From NCBI GenBank assembly GCA_016705065.1, contig JADIYY010000001.1, forward strand, positions 434,001 through 498,000: DNA of 64,000 bases. The letters are read 5' to 3'. This document shows, piece by piece, positions 8,981 through 17,162 of this stretch. The notes beneath the pieces were generated by a model that searched no databases, was not told the origin of the DNA, and saw only the letters and a program-made list of their open reading frames with translations. This stretch comes from Candidatus Aalborgiella aggregata (GTDB lineage Bacteria > Pseudomonadota > Gammaproteobacteria > Burkholderiales > Burkholderiaceae_C). The number at the start of each line of letters is the position of its first letter. The stretch's first letter is position 1. A program made the position numbers and the translations under genes.

Positions 8981-9804
8981 AGCAACTCTGTGGAATCTTT
9001 GAAAAACACAAAGTTTTGCTTCCACAGCAAGCTAGCAGGCCACTGTTTTGACAGCAAACTTTGAAACAAAGGCTGCACTTCCCGTACCGATTTAGCCGAC
9101 AACAGCTTCGGACGAATCGTCATGACCTGCTTAATGTAAGCCAAGTTGCGTGCTTCATTGCGGGTGGGCGCTTTGTCTTCTGATGCCAAAATTACCGGCA
9201 CATGCGGGAACATATCAGTTAAGGTGTTTTGATAAACCTCTTTGGTGCCGGTGTCGCAACCTAAAAACACGACGGTGTTGACGTTGTCATACAGTTTGCG
9301 ACTACCGTCCATCATGTCGATGAATTCTTGCACTTTGGCATCGGTCAATTCGCCACGGTAAAAGCCCAATTCATGGTGACCAGAAATCACCACCATATTG
9401 AAGGGTGGCGATTTGGTGTCGGCCATCAAAGCCTTCAGTTCGGCTTCCAAATCCTTGGCGGTGTAGCCACCGGTGGCTTTTTCTCGTTCCTGTTCAGCTT
9501 CACGAATGCGGTCGTAATAGGTGTCGCATTTTTTATCGCGATTCACAGCGACAGCACAGTCTTGTACCAGCTCTGTGTATTTTTCAATTTTTGCATTGGC
9601 TTTGACCACAATCAAGCGCTGTTTGCGTGGTATGCGGGTATAGGAGGGGACCACCACCACCTCGCTGGCAACGCCTTGGCTGGTTTGCTTGAAAACCGCA
9701 ATTTCACTTTCGGCATTGTTGAAGTCAATGAACAAAGTGCGCGCTGTGCTGGCTGTACCGCACAGCGTTAAAGTGATGCCGATTAGGAATGCTCGGGTGT
9801 TCAC
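8977..9804 (-). CDS. Secreted protein with caspase/CHAT-like catalytic motifs
   Basis: I do not know a named family for this protein. The GTG at 9804 lies 4 nt after the accA stop and gives an N-terminus (VNTRAFLIGITLTLCGTASTA) that is a Sec signal peptide, so it is probably periplasmic. Two motifs stand out: NMVVISGHHELGF and NTVVFLGCDTGTKEVYQ, about 60 residues apart. They match the His and Cys motifs of clan CD peptidases (compare SACxTG in CHAT domains). A charged segment with paired cysteines (VQDCAVAVNRDKKCDTYY) precedes them. It sits between accA and tilS, with a TTGA stop/start overlap to tilS. Protease activity is an inference. Confidence 0.7.
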   Translation of the reverse strand: MNTRAFLIGITLTLCGTASTARTLFIDFNNAESEIAVFKQTSQGVASEVVVVPSYTRIPRKQRLIVVKANAKIEKYTELVQDCAVAVNRDKKCDTYYDRIREAEQEREKATGGYTAKDLEAELKALMADTKSPPFNMVVISGHHELGFYRGELTDAKVQEFIDMMDGSRKLYDNVNTVVFLGCDTGTKEVYQNTLTDMFPHVPVILASEDKAPTRNEARNLAYIKQVMTIRPKLLSAKSVREVQPLFQSLLSKQWPASLLWKQNFVFFKDSTELL

Positions 9805-9808
9805 GGTC

Positions 9809-10789
9809 TTACTTTTTGGCCTCGGCTTTGATGTCAATGAATTTGCCATAACTTTGCAAACGCTCATAGCGTTTGTCCAGTAACTCTTTCACTTTCAAAT
9901 CGCTGACTTGGCGATAGGCATCGTTCAAGGCGCGTTTCAAAAACGCGGTCATTTGTTTCGGATCGCGGTGCGCGCCACCCACAGGTTCGTTGACGATTTT
10001 GTCGACCAAGCCCAGCGCTTTTAAACGGTGCGCGGTAATGCCCAATGCTTCTGCAGCGTCTTCTGCTTTGTCCGAAGTTTTCCACAAAATGGAGGCACAA
10101 CCTTCGGGGCTGATGACGGAATAAACCGCGTACTGCAACATCACCAACTGGTCACAAACAGAGATGGCCAAGGCACCACCCGAACCGCCTTCACCGATGA
10201 TGGTGGTGATGATGGGCACTTCTAATTGCGCCATCTCAAAAATATTACGACCAATGGCTTCTGACTGGCTGCGTTCTTCAGCATCAATACCTGGGTAAGC
10301 ACCAGGTGTATCGACAAAGGTGAAAACGGGTAGTTTGAACTTCTCGGCGGTTTTCATCAAACGCAAAGCTTTGCGGTAGCCTTCAGGCTTGCTCATGCCA
10401 AAGTTGCGCATGGCACGTTCTTTGGTATCACGTCCTTTTTGCTGACCAATCACCATGCAGGCAGCGCCGTTGAAGCGGGCTAAGCCGCCCACAATGCTCA
10501 AATCATCGGCAAAATGCCGGTCGCCGTGCATTTCCACAAAATCGGTGAAGATGTCATTGATGTAGTCCAGAGTGTACGGCCGCTCGGGGTGGCGCGAGAT
10601 TTTGGTGATTTGCCAAGGCGTCAAATCACTGTAAATGTCTTTGGTGAGCTGCAGGCTTTTCTTTGTCAGTTGGTCAATTTCAGATGAAATATCCACCGCA
10701 GACTCTGTTTGGACGTAGCGCAGTTCTTCAATTTTGGCATCCAGCTCGGCAATGGGTGATTCAAAATCAAGAAATGTTTTTTTGCTCAA
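9809..10789 (-). CDS. accA: Acetyl-CoA carboxylase carboxyltransferase subunit alpha
   Basis: AccA with AccD transfers the carboxyl group from biotin-carrier protein to acetyl-CoA to make malonyl-CoA for fatty acid synthesis. The signature N-terminal helix (FESPIAELDAKIEELRYVQ) and the crotonase-fold core (EGGSGGALAISVCDQLVML) are present, and the length fits. I start at the TTG at 10789 (LSKKTFLDFE), since AAGGAAG lies 6 nt upstream. The ATG at 10807 would place that ribosome site inside the gene. It heads the minus-strand run to lysC. Confidence 0.95.
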   Translation of the reverse strand: MSKKTFLDFESPIAELDAKIEELRYVQTESAVDISSEIDQLTKKSLQLTKDIYSDLTPWQITKISRHPERPYTLDYINDIFTDFVEMHGDRHFADDLSIVGGLARFNGAACMVIGQQKGRDTKERAMRNFGMSKPEGYRKALRLMKTAEKFKLPVFTFVDTPGAYPGIDAEERSQSEAIGRNIFEMAQLEVPIITTIIGEGGSGGALAISVCDQLVMLQYAVYSVISPEGCASILWKTSDKAEDAAEALGITAHRLKALGLVDKIVNEPVGGAHRDPKQMTAFLKRALNDAYRQVSDLKVKELLDKRYERLQSYGKFIDIKAEAKK

Positions 10790-10900
10790 AGTAATCTTCC
10801 TTTTCAATCAAATTCTGACCGTTTTCTTATTTTAAGGTGAAATAGCAACAACTGGTTAGAACAACCTAGGGTTCTTACCTATACGGCATGAGAAATAAGC

Positions 10901-10906
10901 TATAAT
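10901..10906 (+). promoter_or_regulatory. Consensus -10 box upstream of the Ala-rich lipoprotein gene
   Basis: A perfect TATAAT stands in the 290-bp gap between divergent accA and the lipoprotein gene. No convincing -35 box lies at the usual spacing. A transcript from here would have a leader of about 170 nt. Confidence 0.5.
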
Positions 10907-10932
10907 TTGAGGCTTAGGTGAAAGGAACTCGA

Positions 10933-10980
10933 GTGATATTCATCTATCCGTTAAAGTGCTGGACTTTGATTGGCGGCTGA
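10933..10980 (+). other. Possible 15-codon leader ORF
   Basis: AAAGGAA followed 5 nt later by GTG opens a 15-codon frame (V-I-F-I-Y-P-L-K-C-W-T-L-I-G-G) that ends in TGA. It lies in the presumed untranslated leader of the lipoprotein gene. Only the ribosome site argues for it. Confidence 0.2.
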
Positions 10981-11079
10981 ATCAATACAGTTTGTATTTG
11001 AAAAAGTGGTTCGATTAAGTGAGGTGTTTTGACAATTTCCGGAAGTTGTTTTCTCTTTATTAATTATCAAGGATTTATT

Positions 11080-11415
11080 ATGAACAAAATCATCATCGCA
11101 TCTGTTATCGCTACTGCTGCTCTCGTTGCTTGTGGCAAAAAAGAAGAAGTTAAAGTTGAAGCACCTGCTGCAGCTCCTGCTGCTGCTACAGCTCCAGTGG
11201 CTGCTGCTGTTGACGCTGCTAAAGATGCTGCTAAAGACGCTGGCGCTGCTGCTGCTACTGCTGCTGGCGCTGCTGCTGACGCAACTAAAGCTGCTGGTAC
11301 AGCTGCTGTTGACGCAACTAAAGCTGGCGCTGCTGCTGCTGGTGCCGCTGCTGGTGCAGCAGTTGACGCTGCTAAAGCTGGCGCTGCTAAAGCTGCTGAA
11401 GCTCCTAAGAAGTAA
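11080..11415 (+). CDS. Alanine-rich low-complexity lipoprotein
   Basis: The 111-residue product has a short signal peptide with lipobox (MNKIIIASVIATAALVAC), so it should be lipid-anchored. After a charged KKEEVKVEA segment, the rest is almost only Ala with regularly spaced Lys, Asp and Thr (VDAAKDAAKDAG, ADATKAAGTAAVDATKAG), as in LEA- or apolipoprotein-like amphipathic helices. Nearly every alanine codon is GCT, which suggests strong selection for one tRNA and high expression. The start at 11080 has AAGGA 6 nt upstream. A strong terminator follows. The role is unknown; an abundant envelope spacer or stress protein is a guess. Confidence 0.85.
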   Translation: MNKIIIASVIATAALVACGKKEEVKVEAPAAAPAAATAPVAAAVDAAKDAAKDAGAAAATAAGAAADATKAAGTAAVDATKAGAAAAGAAAGAAVDAAKAGAAKAAEAPKK

Positions 11416-11467
11416 TTCTCGCTTAAACCTTGCTATAGCTGCAAAGCAAATAGCGGGGTTATGAGAA

Positions 11468-11506
11468 TAAAAAAACCGCGCATCGTAAGATGCAGCGGTT
11501 TTTTTT
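11468..11506. terminator. Bidirectional Rho-independent terminator
   Basis: A GC-rich stem (CCGC-GCATC, loop GTAA, GATGC-A-GCGG) is flanked by seven or more A and eight T. It lies between the lipoprotein gene (+) and bamC (-), which converge here, and can serve both. Confidence 0.92.
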
Positions 11507-11534
11507 CGTCCCTGCAAAACTGCAGAATGTTTGA

Positions 11535-12650
11535 TTATTTCAAATCTTCAGCCAACACCTTCACAATATTTTGTGCATCGGCCAATGCTGCTGGCGCTGT
11601 TCCTGCAGCATTCAACACGCTGACCACTGAATCGTTAGCGCTTGATTTAACAAGGACGCGGTATTTCAAGACTGGTGTTGCGGTATCAGACGAAAATATT
11701 TTCGCAAAAAAGCCAGGCTCTTTTTTGTCAGCAACCACAGCTACGTAGCGCACAAAGTAAACACCTTGGCTGCGATCACGGTCTTCAACCGTGAAGCCGG
11801 TACGGTCCAGTGCCAAACCAACACGTCTCCATGCACGGTCAAAACCTTCGTCCAATTGCACTACGGGTTGTCCGCCAACCGTGGCAACTTTAGAGTTGGG
11901 TTTGCTTGGGGCGGCTGCAATTTGCACTTTGGACTGTTCTTGGCTTACGCCTAAACGAACCATCAAGCGGCGCAAAAATTCGGCCTCTAATTCAGGGTCA
12001 GATGCACGGGGAATCCACATGGTTGCGCCCGTTTTATCGGGAGAGAATTGTTCCACCATGCCACGGTGGCTGATGTAAATCTCGGTACCACCTTTGGCAT
12101 TGGCTTCTACACGGCTGCGAAACTTGTCGCGTTCACCTGTGGAGTAAATCGAATCAAATACTTTGCCAAGGGTGGCACGAATGAAATCTTGTGGCAGCTT
12201 GGCACGGTTTTCAGCCCAATCGGTTTCCATGATGCCAGTGGTTTGGTCATCTGTGGTCAATAAAAAGCCATTCGTGGTCCAAAAATCACGTAGCAGTGGG
12301 AAAACTTTGTCGGGTGTGCGGTTTACAACCAGCCAACGTTGGCTGCCAGCGCGTTCGATTTGAACGTCACCCAAAGCTGATGCGGCAGTGGGAATAGCTG
12401 TCGTGGCACCACCACCTGCTTGAAAAGCACTGGCTGTGGGGGCAGAACCGGGCACAAAATAACGGTTGTCTTTGCTCAGCTGTACCAAATCGGGTGGAAC
12501 TTCAAGCGAGTTGCCTTTTTTGGCGGTCTTGTAATCAATTTTGTCTTCTTCCAGCACTGTGCAGGCACCCAAACTGAGGCTTGCCAAAATGGCCAAGCTC
12601 AATGCAGTGCGTTGTGCGCTTCTTGTATTCAATTTGACGTTTGACTTCAA
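11535..12650 (-). CDS. bamC: Outer membrane assembly lipoprotein BamC
   Basis: BamC (NlpB) is an accessory lipoprotein of the BAM complex that inserts beta-barrel proteins into the outer membrane. The signal peptide ends in the lipobox LSLGAC, followed by the conserved unstructured N-terminus that contacts BamD (LEVPPDLVQLSKDNRYFVPG) and two helix-grip domains. Length (371) fits. The start is a TTG at 12650 with AAGGA 6 nt before it. It follows dapA by about 50 bp, the classical dapA-bamC order. Confidence 0.93.
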   Translation of the reverse strand: MKSNVKLNTRSAQRTALSLAILASLSLGACTVLEEDKIDYKTAKKGNSLEVPPDLVQLSKDNRYFVPGSAPTASAFQAGGGATTAIPTAASALGDVQIERAGSQRWLVVNRTPDKVFPLLRDFWTTNGFLLTTDDQTTGIMETDWAENRAKLPQDFIRATLGKVFDSIYSTGERDKFRSRVEANAKGGTEIYISHRGMVEQFSPDKTGATMWIPRASDPELEAEFLRRLMVRLGVSQEQSKVQIAAAPSKPNSKVATVGGQPVVQLDEGFDRAWRRVGLALDRTGFTVEDRDRSQGVYFVRYVAVVADKKEPGFFAKIFSSDTATPVLKYRVLVKSSANDSVVSVLNAAGTAPAALADAQNIVKVLAEDLK

Positions 12651-12701
12651 GCTAAATCCTTCAATGGTGAGTTAATTGTGAAAAGTGATGCATTCAGGCC
12701 C

Positions 12702-13634
12702 TTAAGCGATCAGCCCAACTTGGCGCATAGCGGCTTCCACACTAGGCTGGCTGGCAGCTGTGAGTTCGGTCATCGGTAGGCGCATGGTGGGGCCACACAA
12801 TCCCATGCGCATCATGGCCCATTTGACCGGTATCGGATTGGCTTCAATGCCCATTTGCTTGTGCAAATGCAAGAGTTTGAATTGAATCGCCATGGCTGCT
12901 TTCACATCACCGGCAATTGCAGCCACGCACAATTCGTGCATCAATTTAGGTGCGATATTGGCTGTGACGCTGATGTTGCCATGCCCGCCACACAGCATCA
13001 AAGCCACGGCGGTTGGGTCGTCACCCGAATAAATGGCAAAGCCTTTGGGCGCGTCTTTGATCAGCTGCTGCGCTTTGTCGATATTGCCACTGGCTTCTTT
13101 GATGCCCACAATGCCAGGCAATTGGGCCAAGCGTAAAGCGGTGTCCACCGACATGTCTGCCACCGTGCGGCCTGGTACGTTGTACAACACCATCGGCAGT
13201 TCCACTGCTTCGGCAATGGCTTTGAAATGCAGGTACTGACCTTCTTGCGTGGGGCGGTTGTAGTAGGGCACCACTTGCAGTTGGCAGTCTGCGCCGACTT
13301 GTTTGGCGTACTTGGCCAGCTCAATCGCTTCAGCCGTTGAATTAGCGCCACAGCCAGCCATGATGGGGACGTGCTTGCCACCACGCACAGTGGGGTTGGC
13401 CGCCGCATAGCGCTTCGATTCTTCTACCGCCACACGAATGATTTCACAATGTTCTTGCACATTGACGGTGGGTGACTCACCCGTGGTACCGACCACGCCA
13501 ATGCAGTCTGTGCCTTCAGCAATGTGCCAATCAATCAATTTTCGCAAGGCAGGGTAGTCCACGCTTCCGTCTAAGTTCATGGGTGTGGCCAGTGCCACAA
13601 TGCTGCCTGTAATGGGTGTCATGCCTGTTGTCAT
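12702..13634 (-). CDS. dapA: 4-hydroxy-tetrahydrodipicolinate synthase
   Basis: DapA condenses pyruvate with aspartate semialdehyde at the branch to lysine and diaminopimelate. The TIM-barrel family motifs are present: GVVGTTGESPT near residue 50, YNVPGRT near 151 and the Schiff-base lysine K179 in GIVGIKEASGNI. Length is about 310 residues. The start is ATG at 13634 or the in-frame ATG four codons later; neither has a clear ribosome site. It is first in an operon with bamC and acts downstream of lysC in this window. Confidence 0.96.
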   Translation of the reverse strand: MTTGMTPITGSIVALATPMNLDGSVDYPALRKLIDWHIAEGTDCIGVVGTTGESPTVNVQEHCEIIRVAVEESKRYAAANPTVRGGKHVPIMAGCGANSTAEAIELAKYAKQVGADCQLQVVPYYNRPTQEGQYLHFKAIAEAVELPMVLYNVPGRTVADMSVDTALRLAQLPGIVGIKEASGNIDKAQQLIKDAPKGFAIYSGDDPTAVALMLCGGHGNISVTANIAPKLMHELCVAAIAGDVKAAMAIQFKLLHLHKQMGIEANPIPVKWAMMRMGLCGPTMRLPMTELTAASQPSVEAAMRQVGLIA

Positions 13635-13821
13635 AAATTGGGTTTGCGAAAAGTAATTGGAGGTATCTGCTGTTAGTGCAGTTTGATTCCATCATTATCG
13701 CATTCTACAGAAGAGAAAACTTGTTTGCTCAGACGTGTTCGACTCAAATCGCCATGGTTTGTTCCGCAGTTGGTGCTGTTTACTGCTTAAAAGGAAGAGC
13801 AATTGAATACTAATTGAAGAT

Positions 13822-14637
13822 TTATTGACCTAGCGCATCCAATTCATCATGTGTAAAGCCCGCCTTCAATCGCGCTTCGCGGTTAAATGGCGCTCTGAGT
13901 TTGGGTGCATCGTACTGGTCTTGTAATTGCTGAAAATACGCCACGGGTTCATGTCCGTCACGCTCACACAGCCAGTTGTACCAGTGGTTGCCGATAGCCA
14001 CATGACCAATCTCGTCGCGCAGGATGATGTCCAAAATCGCCACCGCTTCGTTGGCGTGGGGTGTATTGGCTTTACGCAGTTTGGTTTGAATCAAAGGCGT
14101 GGCGTCCAAACCGCGGGCTTCCAGCGTGCGTGGCACCAAAGCCATGCGGGCGGTCACGTCGTCCTTGGTTTTTTCACACATGTCCCACAAACCGCCATGC
14201 GCGGGAAAGCTGCCATAGTCGTACGTGGGTGAGCCATCCGCGTTGTGCTGCAAACCACGCAAATGGGTGCGCAGCAAATCAAAATGGTAAGCCTCTTCTT
14301 TCGCCACACGTATCCAATCACGGTAGTAGTCATCTGGCATGTTGGCAAAGCGCCAAACGGCATCCAAAGCCAAATTGATGGCGTTGAATTCAATGTGGCA
14401 AATCGAATGAACCATGGCAGCATGGCCTTCGATGGTGTAAACCGAGCGCTTGTCAACTTTCAGTGGCGTGATGATGTCGGGCTTGCTAGGTATCCCGGGC
14501 GCTGTGTGGGGTGCTATGATGTCTGCAATTGCTATATTATTAATAGCACTGTAGGCATATAATTCGCCGGCTAGAGCCTGCTTTTGCTCTATATTTTGGC
14601 AAACAAAGGCTTGGTAGGCGGCGTGTCGTAATTCCAT
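13822..14637 (-). CDS. DUF455 ferritin-like protein carrying a repeat-derived segment
   Basis: DUF455 proteins are four-helix ferritin-like proteins of unknown activity. Candidate metal ligands are in HIEFNAINLALDA, AKEEAYHFDLL and DEIGHVAIGNHWY. I start at the ATG at 14637 (MELRHAAYQAF) by resemblance to relatives I recall; a TTG at 14652 is possible. Residues of about 17-38 (ALAGELYAYSAINNIA) come from a GCTAT-hairpin repeat read in antisense, in the variable N-terminal helix region ahead of the conserved core. The catalytic-type residues are unaffected. Confidence 0.85.
   Translation of the reverse strand: MELRHAAYQAFVCQNIEQKQALAGELYAYSAINNIAIADIIAPHTAPGIPSKPDIITPLKVDKRSVYTIEGHAAMVHSICHIEFNAINLALDAVWRFANMPDDYYRDWIRVAKEEAYHFDLLRTHLRGLQHNADGSPTYDYGSFPAHGGLWDMCEKTKDDVTARMALVPRTLEARGLDATPLIQTKLRKANTPHANEAVAILDIILRDEIGHVAIGNHWYNWLCERDGHEPVAYFQQLQDQYDAPKLRAPFNREARLKAGFTHDELDALGQ
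14530..14597 (+). repeat. GCTAT-hairpin repeat inside the DUF455 gene (antisense)
   Basis: The hairpin GCTAT-ATTATTA-ATAGC is identical to the one in tilS, followed by a diverged arm with CGCCGGCTAGAGCC. The gene reads through it in the same reverse frame as tilS. Confidence 0.88.
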
Positions 14638-14686
14638 CCGCCTATTTTTCAACCTTCAAATCATTCAATCAATACAGGAGAATTTC

Positions 14687-15211
14687 ATGGCCGTTTATGA
14701 ATTGAACAGCGTCGCACCGCAGATTGCCGCGTCCGCTTTTGTGGCGGATAGCGCGCAAGTCATGGGCAATGTGCACATCGGTGAAGACGCCAGTATTTGG
14801 TTTGGCACGGTCATTCGCGGTGATACATCCACCATTCGCATTGGCAAGGGCAGCAACATCCAAGACGCCAGCGTGCTGCACGCCGACGTGGGCAAGCCGC
14901 TGACCATTGGTGACAACGTGACGGCCGGCCACATGGTCATGCTGCACGGCTGCACCATTGGTGATGAAACCTTGATCGGCATTGGTGCCGTGGTGCTGAA
15001 CGGCGCGGTGATAGGCAAAAACTGTTTGGTGGGCGCGGGATCGTTGGTGACCGAGGGCAAAGTCTTCCCTGACGGCAGCATGATCATGGGCAGCCCAGCC
15101 AAAGTGGTGCGCGAATTGACGCCAGAGCAAATGGAAGGCATTCGCCAAAGTGCGCAGCACTACATTGCCAATGGCAAAGCGTACAAAGCCAGTTTCAAAA
15201 AAATTGCGTAA
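14687..15211 (+). CDS. Gamma-carbonic-anhydrase-like left-handed beta-helix protein
   Basis: The 174-residue protein is built of hexapeptide repeats (for example SIWFGTVIRGD, IGDNVTAGH, IGKNCLVGAG), typical of the YrdA/gamma-carbonic-anhydrase group. The three zinc-binding histidines are plausible in LHADVG, TAGHMVMLHG. Relatives are trimers with a zinc at subunit interfaces; enzymatic activity is not proven for most. CAGGAG precedes the ATG at a good distance. It stands alone between the divergent DUF455 gene and hslO. Confidence 0.9.
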   Translation: MAVYELNSVAPQIAASAFVADSAQVMGNVHIGEDASIWFGTVIRGDTSTIRIGKGSNIQDASVLHADVGKPLTIGDNVTAGHMVMLHGCTIGDETLIGIGAVVLNGAVIGKNCLVGAGSLVTEGKVFPDGSMIMGSPAKVVRELTPEQMEGIRQSAQHYIANGKAYKASFKKIA

Positions 15212-15233
15212 ATAAAAACATTTAGAAATCCCC

Positions 15234-16232
15234 ATGTCCGAAATTCACAAATTCTTGTTCGATGGCTTGCCAGTGCGCGGCGTGTTGGTGCGTTTAACGG
15301 ACGCCTGGCAAACCATTTTGCAACGTCGCGCCAATAACGAAAGCTTGGGTGCCTACCCGCAACCTGTGGCCGAATTGTTGGGCGAGCTCACCGCTGCAGC
15401 CGTGTTGATGCAGTCCAACATCAAGTTCAACGGCAGTTTGGAATTGCAAATTTCGGGCAATGCGGGCAGTGGTCCTGTGAAGCTTGCTGTAGCTGAAGTG
15501 CAGTCTAACTTAAGCTTGCGTGCCACTGCCAGCATAGTGGGCGAGGTGCCTGATGGCAGCCGGCTGTCTGCCCTTATCAACCAAAACCAACAAGGTCGCT
15601 GCGCCGTCACGCTGGACCCCAAAGACAAGCTCCCAGGCCAGCAGGCTTACCAAGGCGTGGTGCCTTTGTTTGACGATGAAGGCAAACCGCTAGAACACAT
15701 CAGTAGCGTGCTAGAGCACTACATGCTGCAAAGCGAACAGCTCGACACCACCTTGGTGCTGGCCGCCAACGACACGGTGGCTGTCGGCATTCTGTTGCAA
15801 CGTTTACCCGTTCAAGGCGATGGCAATTTGGCTGGTAGCATGGTACGCAAAACGAATGAGGATGCCGAACGTGAAATCGGCAATAACGAAGACTACAACC
15901 GCCTGTCACTCTTCGCCAAAAGTTTGAAGCCAGAAGAGCTCTTGGGTCTGTCTGCCAACGAGATTTTGCACCGCTTGTTCTGGGAAGAAAGCATCATCCG
16001 CTACCCAGTCAACACCCCCCACGCCCCACAGTTTGCCTGCACATGCTCCCGCGAACGCGTGGGTCGCATGCTCTTCAACCTAGGCCAAGAAGAAATCGCC
16101 AGCATCCTCAGTGAACGCCCCAACATCGAAGTCGGCTGCGAATTCTGCGGCAACCAAGAACGCTTCGACCCCATAGACGCCGCCCAATTGTTCTTGCCTC
16201 CAATTGGGGATTTGTCGGGTGGGGTGCATTGA
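15234..16232 (+). CDS. hslO: Redox-regulated chaperonin Hsp33
   Basis: Hsp33 is a cytoplasmic holdase switched on by oxidation. The four zinc-binding cysteines are present as CTC near residues 269-271 and CEFC near 302-305 at the C-terminus. The N-terminal domain (HKFLFDGLPVRGVLVRLTDAW) and the linker region are complete, at 332 residues. The gene follows the carbonic-anhydrase-like gene after 22 bp, so they may be cotranscribed. Its stop lies just before the aberrant sequence block, so any terminator is lost there. Confidence 0.95.
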   Translation: MSEIHKFLFDGLPVRGVLVRLTDAWQTILQRRANNESLGAYPQPVAELLGELTAAAVLMQSNIKFNGSLELQISGNAGSGPVKLAVAEVQSNLSLRATASIVGEVPDGSRLSALINQNQQGRCAVTLDPKDKLPGQQAYQGVVPLFDDEGKPLEHISSVLEHYMLQSEQLDTTLVLAANDTVAVGILLQRLPVQGDGNLAGSMVRKTNEDAEREIGNNEDYNRLSLFAKSLKPEELLGLSANEILHRLFWEESIIRYPVNTPHAPQFACTCSRERVGRMLFNLGQEEIASILSERPNIEVGCEFCGNQERFDPIDAAQLFLPPIGDLSGGVH

Positions 16233-16264
16233 GTGGCTATGAATTAAATTGAAACGTTTTGAAA

Positions 16265-16979
16265 TTAATTGGTGGGGGGTTTGGGGCCATCCTTGTGGGT
16301 TGTTGGTTGTTTGTGTAGGAGAAAAAGGGAAAAAAGAATAAAAGCGGACCCCCACACAAAAGGGGTTGGGTTGTGTGCACTCATTTTTAGGTGGTGGTTT
16401 CCCCGGCCCCCACTGGGGGGGGGGGACGGCGGGAATTTTTTACGTGGTGTGGGCCCCCCCCCCCCGAGGCTTGGGAATGATTTGTGTGGGGGGGGTATTG
16501 GGGAGAAAATAAAAAAGTTTTGGAAAAAAAATTTTATAGAGAAAAAAAAAAATATTTTAAAATTTATTGTTGGCTTTCTGGGCGGCTCGAAAGGCCGGGC
16601 GGACCCACCACCAAAAAGGAAGGATTGCGTTGTGAAAAACTTTATGTTGGCAAAAGGGGGGGGCCCCGGATTAAACTTTCCCCTTTTTTTTTAAATCCCC
16701 TTGTTTTTTTTTTGCGCCCCCCCCCCTTGGAAGAATGGAAACACCCCACGCCCCCCCGGCCCCCCCCCCCCCCCACCCGGGGGGGGGGTTGTTTGGGTTT
16801 GTGGACAATTTTCCAACATAAAAAGAGGGGAGAATTTTGTCCCGCGAGGGGGGGGAGTTTTTTGTTGGGGGGGGGGGGAAAATGTTGGTTTGGAGAAAAG
16901 GAAGGGGGGAATTGGGGGTAGGGGGGCGCCCCCCCCCTCAAATGGTGATGGTTTTTTTTTAAAAAAAAAAAAAAAAAAT
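16265..16979. other. Homopolymer-rich block of doubtful sequence quality
   Basis: This 700-bp stretch is dominated by runs of G and C of 7 to more than 12 bases, mixed with long A and T runs, and ends in an A tract. It is unlike anything else in the window. Open frames within it encode only Pro/Gly/Lys-rich sequence without ribosome sites and should not be annotated. It looks like an unresolved or badly polished assembly segment. The real content here is unknown. Confidence 0.8.
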
Positions 16980-16986
16980 AATTATT

Positions 16987-17053
16987 TGCTACAAATAAAA
17001 TAGCACACTAGGCAATCAATACAACTGATACAGGCTAATTTTCCATATAAAAA
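16987..17053 (+). repeat. GCTAT-hairpin repeat, intergenic copy
   Basis: A diverged hairpin (GCTAC...ATAGC) is followed by ACTAGGCAATCAATACAAC and an AT tail. It begins where the aberrant block ends. Its right flank resembles the flank of the copy at 18019. Confidence 0.85.
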
Positions 17054-17135
17054 TACCTGAAACAGATACCCACGCGCTGCCTCATATTGATGACCAAGCC
17101 CATCTGCACTACGGCTGTGCAGAGGCACCATCAGG
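17054..17135 (-). pseudogene. Remnant of a second EamA-gene 3' end
   Basis: After the repeat the sequence continues AAATACC.GAAAC and then TTGATGACCAAGCCCA, as downstream of the repeat at 18019, where it encodes the GLVINMQ end of the EamA transporter. On the minus strand one can still read MGLVINMRQ here. The match is broken by a gap of about 19 nt, so this is a decayed duplicate or the end of a paralogue whose body lies in the damaged block. Confidence 0.5.
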
Positions 17136-17162
17136 TGAGCATGGAGGTGAAGGATGAATAAG

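Noticed and set aside
10951..11517. Ser/Cys-rich minus-strand frame opposite the Ala-rich lipoprotein
   Set aside because: It is the antisense reading of GCT codon runs; the plus-strand gene has the lipobox, ribosome site and terminator.
16269..17003. Open reading frames in the homopolymer block on both strands
   Set aside because: Their products are low-complexity Pro/Gly/Lys strings without ribosome sites and come from homopolymer runs.
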